NCBI GenBank assembly: GCA_018066065.1
Contig: JAGHSC010000018.1
Span: forward strand, 1 to 6,806
Direction: 5' to 3'
Length of the DNA: 6,806 bases
From: Candidatus Cryptobacteroides faecihippi
GTDB taxonomy: Bacteria > Bacteroidota > Bacteroidia > Bacteroidales > UBA932
Shown: positions 1 through 4,825 of the stretch, one piece after another
Position numbering within the stretch: position 1 is the stretch's first letter
How the letters are laid out: each line of letters opens with the position of its first letter
The notes under the pieces: model-generated
The model's input: the letters and a program-made list of their open reading frames with translations, nothing else
What the model was told of the DNA's origin: nothing
Databases searched by the model: none
Translations under genes and position numbers: made by a program

Positions 1-237
1 ACCCTGTTACGGAACTACATCAATGGTTTCAAGAAACCTTCGGCGGCAAGAGAGGCCGAGATACTTGACGCAATTCACCAATTGGGACTCGAGTATTGTG
101 CCTATGGGACAGTGAAAGGATATTCCCCTACAATAGATACGACCAAACGGCTTTTGTCTGACAATATTGATTCAGTTTATGGCAACCAACCCAACACCAT
201 CGCCAAAGTTGGAAAAACCTCCAGAAAGGTTCGATAA
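1..237 (+). CDS. C-terminal fragment of a probable helix-turn-helix DNA-binding protein
   Basis: Frame 1 is open from the left edge to a TAA at 235-237, giving 78 residues; the start lies outside the window. Residues 2-29 read LLRNYINGFKKPS followed by an amphipathic helix AAREAEILDAIHQLG. That pattern (LRxYxxGxKKPS, then ExxILxAIHxLG) resembles the HTH tail of HicB-type antitoxins and XRE-like regulators of Bacteroidota, so a DNA-binding role, possibly antitoxin or autorepressor, is inferred. The last 40 residues match nothing I recognise. The final part overlaps, antisense, a coding-like but stop-interrupted minus-strand reading, so the native C-terminus may have been altered. No partner toxin is visible downstream; any partner would lie left of the window. 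The family name is tentative. Confidence 0.5.
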   Translation, partial: TLLRNYINGFKKPSAAREAEILDAIHQLGLEYCAYGTVKGYSPTIDTTKRLLSDNIDSVYGNQPNTIAKVGKTSRKVR

Positions 238-270
238 TTGTCAACCCTCTGTCGCTTCGCTCAGTACCTG

Positions 271-337
271 CCTATGTGCCTTGCGTGCGCGGGAAAGCCA
301 CTTTCACGCACGGAATACTCCCGAGCGGCAGCATAGG
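271..337. repeat. Long stem-loop enclosing a REP-like hairpin, copy A
   Basis: CCTATGTGCC (271-280) pairs with GGCAGCATAGG (327-337) through ten pairs, including one T-G wobble, with a single bulged A at 330. Inside it, 289-297 and 301-309 form a second hairpin with one mismatch and loop CCA. The minus-strand sequence of 284-313 (GTGCGTGAAA, a short centre, then CTTTCCCGCGCACG) closely resembles the hairpin at 4222-4248 in the opposite orientation, suggesting members of one dispersed palindromic family. There is no T-tract after it on either strand, so it does not look like an intrinsic terminator. Confidence 0.45.
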
Positions 338-383
338 AATAAAGCAAGCGCCTCCGCCTGGGCGTCATCGCTAGTCATGAGCA

Positions 384-408
384 GTGCAAATTGCACCCAT
401 CTTGCACC
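384..408. repeat. Palindrome GTGCAAATTGCAC with an extra half-site
   Basis: GTGCAA (384-389) and TTGCAC (391-396) form a perfect inverted repeat around A390. TTGCACC then recurs at 402-408 as a direct repeat of 391-397. Three GTGCAA-type half-sites within 25 bp could be a protein-binding site, but they lie downstream of the decayed regulator rather than in an obvious promoter, so the role is unknown. Confidence 0.35.
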
Positions 409-444
409 GGACGGAAGCAACAACAACGCGTGAGGTGCATCCAG

Positions 445-760
445 CTAGGAATTCGCACTGCACGTAGCGCAGTTACGGTAAGCTGCAATGTTTTCAACGC
501 TATATCGTTCGCCGAGAGGATTCCCTGAAGTTGGACATGGCGCCGGCGCAGATCTGCCAGCTGATGCTCGCAATCCTTGATCTTGCTCTCGATCGCACTC
601 GTGGAAGGATGCGTGAACCCCAGATCCTTGAGCTGGATGATGAACACATGTCCACGATATCCGGCTTGGGGAGTCCAATATCCTCGTAGTGTCTGAGCGT
701 ACGCACAGTGACTCGTGCCAACTTGCTGAATTCTCCGATTTTATACTTTGTCTTTTCCAT
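445..760 (-). pseudogene. Decayed MerR-family transcriptional regulator
   Basis: The ATG at 758-760 opens with MEKTKYKIGEFSKLARVTV then RTLRHYEDIGLPKPDIVD, an excellent match to the MerR winged-helix N-terminus (IGEFSKLAxVTVRTLRHYxxIGLLxP). After this the frame changes: from about 650 downward a second minus frame supplies FIIQLKDLGF, then ESKIKDCEHQLADLRRRHVQ, the expected end of the DNA-binding domain and the dimerising coiled coil. The wing segment between the two (normally TGYRYY and about 15 more residues) is missing, and so are residues after LKDLGF. A third frame near 515-445 gives GERYSVENIAAYR before a stop. The effector-binding C-terminal domain usual in this subgroup is absent. These frame changes and deletions make a working regulator unlikely. 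A truncated peptide could still be made from the intact start and promoter. Confidence 0.8.
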
Positions 761-783
761 GGCGCCTGGAATGTTTTCGGGTG

Positions 784-816
784 CAAAGATAATACATGAC
801 GTAAGGTACGAGTCAA
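784..816 (-). promoter_or_regulatory. Bacteroidota-type promoter of the merR-like pseudogene
   Basis: On the minus strand TATCTTTG (784-791) matches the Bacteroidota -7 consensus TAnnTTTG, and TTGACT (811-816) lies upstream as a -33-like element, with 22 bp between TTG and the -7 box (19 bp counted from the end of TTGACT). The -7 box ends 23 bp before the ATG at 760, giving a short leader. The promoter has kept its sequence although the gene has decayed. Confidence 0.55.
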
Positions 817-840
817 GAGTGCACAACAATAAAAAATAAT

Positions 841-848
841 TATATTTG
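841..848 (+). promoter_or_regulatory. Candidate -7 element for the GNAT gene
   Basis: TATATTTG matches the Bacteroidota -7 consensus exactly and follows an A/T-rich stretch. No TTG is seen 19-21 bp upstream, so the -33 element is weak or absent. It faces away from the minus-strand promoter at 784-816. If used, it would give a leader of about 165 nt that includes the inverted repeats at 887-1013. A weaker alternative, TCAATTTG at 883-890 with TTG at 863-865 (17-bp spacing), would give a shorter leader. Confidence 0.45.
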
Positions 849-886
849 CGGACGTAAAACTTTTGGATGTTTAATCTTTATCTCAA

Positions 887-1013
887 TTTGGATATTGTCC
901 TCTAGCATCTACTGCCGGGAATAACCGGCAAGGATGCAGGAACCATTGCAGCTCACCTTGACAGTCAAGTGTGGGCATGTGTCATTTACATGTATCATCA
1001 AACAATATCCAAA
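887..1013 (+). promoter_or_regulatory. Candidate structured leader closed by a 12-bp inverted repeat
   Basis: TTTGGATATTGT (887-898) is perfectly complementary to ACAATATCCAAA (1002-1013), which ends 5 nt before the GNAT start at 1019. Enclosed are a two-part hairpin (GCATC 905-909 with GATGC 933-937; TGCCGG 913-918 with CCGGCA 925-930; loop GAATAA), an odd palindrome CTTGAC-A-GTCAAG (957-969), and CATGT (976-980) with ACATG (988-992). Read as RNA, this is a closing stem around a multi-branched interior at the start codon, as in many cis-regulatory leaders. Read as DNA, it could be a 127-bp element with terminal inverted repeats, though the flanks show no target duplication. I do not recognise it as a known riboswitch. 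Confidence 0.4.
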
Positions 1014-1018
1014 CAGTC

Positions 1019-1651
1019 ATGAACAGCAACTTCACCATTCGCCTCGAGTGCGAATCAGACTACAGAACAGTAGAAAACCTTACCAGAGAAGCATTCTGGA
1101 ATGTCTACCAGCCCGGCTGCACCGAGCATTACGTACTTCACCGCTACCGCAGCAATCCCGACTTCATCCCCGAGCTTGACTTCGTGATGGAGGTCGACGG
1201 CACCATCATCGGCCATGTGATGTTCTCCAAGGCGGAAATCATCTCAGACGACGGCCGCAGCATTCCGATCCTGACATTTGGCCCAATCAGCGTTTCCCCG
1301 GACCAGAAACGCAAGGGGTATGGGATTGCCCTGCTGAGACACGCGCTCTCCGCAGCCAGGGAGATGGGGCATGGCGCAGTTTTCATGGAAGGCAACATCG
1401 ACTTCTACAAGCACGCCGGATTCACACTGGCATCACGCCTCCACATCCACTATCATGCGGAGCCTCGTGAAAGTGAAGTACCATACTTCCTCGGCCTGGA
1501 GTTGAAGGATGGCTACCTCGCAGGAATCGAAGGAACATACCACACGCCGAAAGGCTACTACGCAGCCTTTGATGACCCGGAAGGGTTTGAAAGATTTGAA
1601 TCCACATTCCCGGCCAAGCTGAAACTCGTCCTCCCGGGACAGCTTCAGTAG
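1019..1651 (+). CDS. GNAT-family N-acetyltransferase, YhbS-like
   Basis: This 210-residue protein is predicted to transfer an acetyl group from acetyl-CoA to an amine; the acceptor is unknown. The acetyl-CoA-binding signature is at residues 91-109: SVSPDQKRKGYGIALLRHA, with the Q/R-x-x-G-x-G pyrophosphate loop at 96-102, preceded by the beta strand ILTFGPI. GAVFMEGNIDFYKHAGF (119-135) fits the end of the GNAT core as in the YhbS-like group (COG3153). The C-terminal 75 residues extend beyond the core. I chose ATG 1019 because MNSNFTIRLECESDY begins the expected first strand; an in-frame ATG at 971 would add 16 unconserved-looking residues and lies inside the inverted-repeat leader. The gene stands alone, separated by 44 bp from the MBOAT gene, which has its own promoter element. 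Confidence 0.9.
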   Translation: MNSNFTIRLECESDYRTVENLTREAFWNVYQPGCTEHYVLHRYRSNPDFIPELDFVMEVDGTIIGHVMFSKAEIISDDGRSIPILTFGPISVSPDQKRKGYGIALLRHALSAAREMGHGAVFMEGNIDFYKHAGFTLASRLHIHYHAEPRESEVPYFLGLELKDGYLAGIEGTYHTPKGYYAAFDDPEGFERFESTFPAKLKLVLPGQLQ

Positions 1652-1682
1652 CCGGCCCCATCGAAAGTTGCCGCAGAATTGC

Positions 1683-1690
1683 TATATTTG
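1683..1690 (+). promoter_or_regulatory. -7 promoter element directly before the MBOAT gene
   Basis: TATATTTG matches TAnnTTTG exactly and ends only 5 bp before the ATG at 1696. In Bacteroidota, transcription starts a few bases after this element, so the start site would fall at or within a few bases of the ATG. No TTG is found at the ideal 19-21 bp spacing; the nearest upstream one (1668-1670) is only 12 bp away. Confidence 0.5.
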
Positions 1691-1695
1691 AATCC

Positions 1696-3138
1696 ATGAT
1701 TTTCAACTCCCTAGAATTCGCGATATTCCTCCCGATAGTCTTCGTGATCTATTGGTTCGTGACAAACAGGTCCCTGAAGCTCCAGAACCTGTTCATCGTC
1801 TTCGCCTCATACCTTTTCTACGGAAGGTGGGACTGGAGATTCCTGGTGCTGATCGCATTCACATCCCTCTGCAGCTGGGCCAGCGGAATCCTGATCGAAA
1901 GGAACCGCAGCAACCCAAAGGCCGTCAATGCCATCAGCGCAGCGAACATCACCCTCAATCTCGCGATTCTGGGAGTATTCAAGTATTACGATTTCTTCAT
2001 CTCCTCGTTCGCAAAGATGTGCCCGGCAATCAGCACTGACGGGCTGCTGCTGAACGTCATCCTGCCTGTGGGAATCAGCTTCTACACCTTCCAGGCCCTG
2101 AGCTATACGATCGACGTGAAGAGAGAGAAGCTGGAGCCGACACACGACATCATCGCATTCTTCGCCTACGTCAGCTTCTTCCCACAGCTCGTGGCAGGAC
2201 CGATCGAGAGAGCCACCAACCTGCTCCCGCAGTTTCAGAAGAAGAGGACCTTTGACACCGCAGCCGCCACCGACGGCATGAAGCAGATCCTCTGGGGACT
2301 CTTCAAGAAGGTCGCCGTGGCAGACACCTGCGCAAAGATCGTCAACGAGGTCTTCACCAGCCATCAGGAATATCCAAGTGCGACCCTTGCCCTTGCAGCC
2401 ATCCTGTTCACCATCCAGATCTACGGGGACTTCTCAGGCTACTCAGACATCGCCATCGGCACATCCAAGCTGTTCGGCATCAAGCTGATGCGCAACTTCA
2501 ACGTGCCGTTCTTCAGCCGCGACATCGCTGAGTTCTGGAGAAGATGGCACATCTCGCTGACCACATGGTTCCGTGACTACGTCTACATCCCGCTGGGAGG
2601 CAGCCGATGCTCCAGGGCAAAGGTCATACGCAACACCTTCATCATCTTCCTGCTGAGCGGATTCTGGCATGGAGCCAACTGGACGTTCATCGGCTGGGGT
2701 GCATGGAACGCCTTGCTGTTCCTGCCGCTCATCCTGACAGGAAAGAACCGGCGGTTCACAGACACCGTCGCAGAGGGGAAGCTGCTCCCGAACCCAAGGG
2801 AGATCCTTCAGATGGGATTGACATTCGTGACGGTGGTACTGGGATTCGTGATCTTCAGGGCGCCGACGCTGACCCAGGCCGGGAAATACTTTTCCAGAAT
2901 GTTCCGCCTGGTGGGCGACGCCGAGTCAACCAAGTTCATCGAGTTCCAGGGCATCATCGTTCTTTCCATCGGGCTCATGCTGCTCGTGGAATGGGTCGAC
3001 AGGAAGAAGGAGCATGGATTGGATCTCTCCGAACTAAGGTCAGGGTTCCTGCGCATGTGCATCTACGCATTCCTCATATTCACGATACTGCTTTGCGCCG
3101 ATTCAGACCCGTCGCAGTTCATCTATTTCCAGTTCTAG
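1696..3138 (+). CDS. MBOAT-family O-acyltransferase, AlgI/PatA-like
   Basis: This 480-residue polytopic inner-membrane protein belongs to the membrane-bound O-acyltransferase family, which passes acyl (usually acetyl) groups across the membrane for O-acylation of extracytoplasmic polymers. Visible family marks in order: the N-terminus MIFNSLEFAIFLPIVFVIYW; SYLFYGRWDWRFL (38-50); GISFYTFQALSYTIDV (126-141); FFPQLVAGPIER (161-172); YGDFSGYSDIAIG (243-255); FWRRWHISLTTWFRDY (280-295); SGFWHGANW (321-329) with His325 as the presumed catalytic histidine; and the typical ending QFIYFQF. Length is normal for the AlgI group. The start is fixed by the conserved N-terminus and lies 5 bp after a -7 element. 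The stop is 3 bp before the next gene, an SGNH-like partner, as in AlgI/AlgJ, PatA/PatB and DltB/DltD pairs. The polymer acylated is unknown; no glycan-synthesis gene is adjacent. Confidence 0.95.
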   Translation: MIFNSLEFAIFLPIVFVIYWFVTNRSLKLQNLFIVFASYLFYGRWDWRFLVLIAFTSLCSWASGILIERNRSNPKAVNAISAANITLNLAILGVFKYYDFFISSFAKMCPAISTDGLLLNVILPVGISFYTFQALSYTIDVKREKLEPTHDIIAFFAYVSFFPQLVAGPIERATNLLPQFQKKRTFDTAAATDGMKQILWGLFKKVAVADTCAKIVNEVFTSHQEYPSATLALAAILFTIQIYGDFSGYSDIAIGTSKLFGIKLMRNFNVPFFSRDIAEFWRRWHISLTTWFRDYVYIPLGGSRCSRAKVIRNTFIIFLLSGFWHGANWTFIGWGAWNALLFLPLILTGKNRRFTDTVAEGKLLPNPREILQMGLTFVTVVLGFVIFRAPTLTQAGKYFSRMFRLVGDAESTKFIEFQGIIVLSIGLMLLVEWVDRKKEHGLDLSELRSGFLRMCIYAFLIFTILLCADSDPSQFIYFQF

Positions 3139-3141
3139 GCC

Positions 3142-4080
3142 ATGAAGAAGTTCATCATCAAGACATTTGTCTTCGCTGTGGCAGTCTACATCCTGCTGGC
3201 TGCCATGGACTACCTTTACTCGAAGAGATGCCAGGTGTCCTCCAACATCAAGTACCAATTCTGGTCAGAGATGCTCGCGGGAGGCATAGATGCCGATGCG
3301 CTGGTGGTCAGCAATTCCAGGATGAGACTGGTCAAGACCGACATCCTTGACAGCACTCTCCAGACAAGGAGCTACAGCATCGGAAGGGACGGGTTTGCCT
3401 TCAACCGGCAGATCCACGTGTACAATCTGTACCTGAAGCACAACAGCAAGCCGAAGATTATCATACAGAATGTGGACATGTACACACTCCAGTACGAGGT
3501 CGGCTTCGACAAGAGGCAGTTCTTCCCGTTCCTATGGGATCCTGAGGTCAGGTCCGAGCTCAGGGAGGAGCCTTTCACAATGGAAGAAAGGTTCCTGCCG
3601 TTCTACCGCTACGAGATGAACCTTTTCAGGTCAGGGCTCAGGAAAGGCAAGAAGCACAACACGCGTCCGCCAAAGGGTCCTCTCTGGGAAGACTGGGACC
3701 CTCTCGAATACCCACGCACGCAGCGCCACAGGTTCAACATCACTGAGCGCAGCCTGATCACCTTCATCGACTACATCACCAAGGCACAGGAAGATGGGAT
3801 AAAGGTCATCCTCGTCCATGCTCCGATTGTCGACTACATGCTGGAGAATGCGCTCAACACAGACGGCATGATGAGATTCTACGAAGGCTTCGCCCAGGAG
3901 CATGGCATTCCTTTCCTTGACTTCTCGAAAATGGACATCTGCCACGACACGACCTACTTCGCCAATGCGCTCCATCTGAACGACAGAGGCCTGAAAGTCT
4001 TCACCGACACCCTCGCAGAAAGCATAAGGGAGGTGCTGTCGCCCCAGGAGGATGGAGAATGGCCATGTCTTACCCATTGA
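3142..4080 (+). CDS. Membrane-anchored SGNH-like protein, MBOAT partner
   Basis: The 312-residue product has an N-terminal hydrophobic segment (about residues 4-22, after MKK), then a periplasmic domain. VVSNSR (55-60) sits where SGNH hydrolases have GDS, making Ser59 the candidate nucleophile. HAPIV (226-230) follows a beta strand, and the C-terminal HLNDRGLKVF (278-287) is the usual HLNxxG motif with His278 as the candidate catalytic histidine. The position three residues before that histidine, normally Asp, is Asn275 (FANALH). Proteins of this kind act with an MBOAT to transfer the acyl group to a glycan. The gene begins 3 bp after the MBOAT stop, so the two are almost certainly co-transcribed and translationally coupled. 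Overall similarity is to the uncharacterised SGNH-like proteins found beside MBOAT genes in Bacteroidota; the exact acceptor is not predictable. Confidence 0.8.
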   Translation: MKKFIIKTFVFAVAVYILLAAMDYLYSKRCQVSSNIKYQFWSEMLAGGIDADALVVSNSRMRLVKTDILDSTLQTRSYSIGRDGFAFNRQIHVYNLYLKHNSKPKIIIQNVDMYTLQYEVGFDKRQFFPFLWDPEVRSELREEPFTMEERFLPFYRYEMNLFRSGLRKGKKHNTRPPKGPLWEDWDPLEYPRTQRHRFNITERSLITFIDYITKAQEDGIKVILVHAPIVDYMLENALNTDGMMRFYEGFAQEHGIPFLDFSKMDICHDTTYFANALHLNDRGLKVFTDTLAESIREVLSPQEDGEWPCLTH

Positions 4081-4278
4081 ATGGTGCGCTGTTCCCACAG
4101 GGATGGCAATGTTCCGCGATGCCTACAATGCCAATCGTGTCAAGGACTTGACTAAAGCTCAGCTGATGGACGTCGCCAGATCTCTGCATTTCGACTACCA
4201 TTCCTCAAATGGCCAGATCCGGTGCGTGAAACAGCCGTTTCTGCGCACGGAAGGGGTCGGGAAGGACCGGGAAGGGGG
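4081..4278. other. Spacer between convergent genes with a hairpin and a weak short ORF
   Basis: About 200 bp separate the SGNH-like gene from the end of the minus-strand gene. A plus-strand frame from ATG 4103 to a TAG at 4280-4282 encodes 59 residues (MAMFRDAYNANRVKDLTKAQ then LMDVARSLHFDYHSSNGQIR). The first 45 look protein-like and could be a small gene or a fragment of a decayed one, but the tail crosses the hairpin at 4222-4248 and matches nothing I know. I therefore do not call it a gene. No T-tract terminator is evident on either strand. Confidence 0.4.
4222..4248. repeat. REP-like hairpin, copy B
   Basis: GTGCG (4222-4226) pairs with CGCAC (4244-4248) and GAAAC (4228-4232) with GTTTC (4237-4241), leaving loop AGCC and a small T/TG internal loop. 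The arms and their order match the minus strand of 284-313 (GTGCGTGAAA ... TTTC ... GCGCACG), about 24 of 31 aligned positions by eye. It lies between convergent genes. It might protect or end both transcripts, but no T-run follows on either side. Confidence 0.45.
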
Positions 4279-4737
4279 CTAGATCTTTTCGGCCAGGTCG
4301 GAGAGGCTGGCGGCACAGGACAGGACTTCGTCGCGGAGGACGTCGCTGCGCTGCTGGCGGGAGCGGGCAACCATCAGGGATGCATCGAAGAGGACAGCGA
4401 GCAGCATCGCAGTCCTGTCGCCGGAACGGGACAGGGCGGCGGAAGCGGACTCGGCAAGGATGGAGAAGAACTCACTCCTGGAGTAGTTCGTCATCGTGTC
4501 CGAGAGACCGTCACGGATTGCCAGAAGCAGCCAGCTGAGCTCCTGGGCATATTCAGTCTCGACGATTACGTCCTGGCTGCCGGAAGGGATGAACTCTTCC
4601 TCAACGTCATCAGTCACCATCACTCCGGGGCAGCGAAAGAGTGGAGTGCTGCATGAAAGGAGTGAGAGGTTCTCGGTCAGGACCTTGCTCTCAAGCTCGG
4701 CAAGGATTGATATCTCATCTGTCTTGACTAGTCTCAT
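4279..4737 (-). CDS. Uncharacterised 152-residue protein
   Basis: I do not recognise this protein. From ATG 4735-4737 it begins MRLVKTDEISILAELESKVL and ends SLSDLAEKI at a TAG (4279-4281). Most of it looks alpha-helical: residues 4-26, an acidic less regular middle (40-62, with DDVEEEF), then helices rich in Ala, Leu and Ser (about 63-83, 88-103, 108-126, 132-151). There is no signal peptide or clear membrane segment, so it is probably cytoplasmic. I prefer the start at 4737 because a -7 element (4756-4763) lies just upstream and inside any longer version; the frame stays open to 4938, but that upstream part antisenses the divergent gene. It diverges from the duplicated-domain gene at 4826, which suggests shared control and perhaps related function (inference). 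Confidence 0.65.
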   Translation of the reverse strand: MRLVKTDEISILAELESKVLTENLSLLSCSTPLFRCPGVMVTDDVEEEFIPSGSQDVIVETEYAQELSWLLLAIRDGLSDTMTNYSRSEFFSILAESASAALSRSGDRTAMLLAVLFDASLMVARSRQQRSDVLRDEVLSCAASLSDLAEKI

Positions 4738-4753
4738 GATGTCTGTCGCTTTG
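4724..4753 (+). promoter_or_regulatory. Candidate plus-strand promoter of the duplicated-domain gene
   Basis: TTGAC at 4724-4728 is followed, 19 bp after the TTG, by TCGCTTTG (4746-4753), which differs from TAnnTTTG only at the second base. Spacing is ideal for Bacteroidota. The TTG lies inside the first codons of the divergent gene, and the -7 box shares the palindrome at 4749-4760 with the opposing promoter. Predicted leader to ATG 4826 is about 65 nt. Confidence 0.4.
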
Positions 4754-4763
4754 CGCAAAGATA
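4749..4763 (-). promoter_or_regulatory. Minus-strand -7 element overlapping a perfect 12-bp palindrome
   Basis: On the minus strand TATCTTTG (4756-4763) matches TAnnTTTG exactly, 18 bp before the ATG at 4737; a weak TTAG lies about 21 bp further upstream. The element overlaps CTTTGCGCAAAG (4749-4760), a perfect palindrome placing a TTTG on each strand. This could be an operator or simply the overlap of two divergent -7 boxes. Confidence 0.5.
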
Positions 4764-4825
4764 AGGAAGTTCCAGTCATAATCACTAACTTCGCACCGAA
4801 AAGAAGGCTGGCGACAGCGCACACC

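Larger units (their letters stand above)
238..444. other. Gene-free stretch with nested inverted repeats
   Basis: I see no convincing intact gene here. The plus-strand open frame across 167-433 is rich in Ser, Asn and Ala, matches no known fold and overlaps the HTH fragment in another frame. The stretch holds a long imperfect stem (271-280 with 327-337) enclosing a smaller hairpin (289-309), another hairpin (348-365, arms CGCC/GGCG) and a 13-bp palindrome at 384-396. On the minus strand one frame reads protein-like but is interrupted by two TGA codons, so this could be a decayed gene or a noncoding repeat. Confidence 0.5.

Noticed and set aside
167..433. Plus-strand 88-codon open frame
   Set aside because: Low-complexity Ser/Asn/Ala composition, no recognisable fold, overlaps the HTH fragment in a different frame and crosses the inverted repeats.
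905..937. Hairpin considered as an intrinsic terminator
   Set aside because: No T-run follows on either strand, and it lies between a promoter-like element and a start codon, which fits a leader structure better.
887..1013. Integron attC site or IS end
   Set aside because: No GTTRRRY/RYYYAAC core pair, no transposase, and no target duplication at the flanks.
971..1018. Upstream in-frame ATG extending the GNAT protein by 16 residues
   Set aside because: The extension (MGMCHLHVSSNNIQTV) does not fit the GNAT N-terminus and is encoded by the inverted-repeat leader; ATG 1019 starts the expected first strand.
2607..3350. Long plus-strand open frame spanning the MBOAT and SGNH genes
   Set aside because: It is an off-frame shadow rich in Arg, His and Gly, crossing two well-supported genes.
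4496..4825. Longer in-frame start for the duplicated-domain protein
   Set aside because: It would run antisense through the divergent gene, and the added residues are a Ser/Arg-rich shadow sequence; both repeat copies are complete from ATG 4826.
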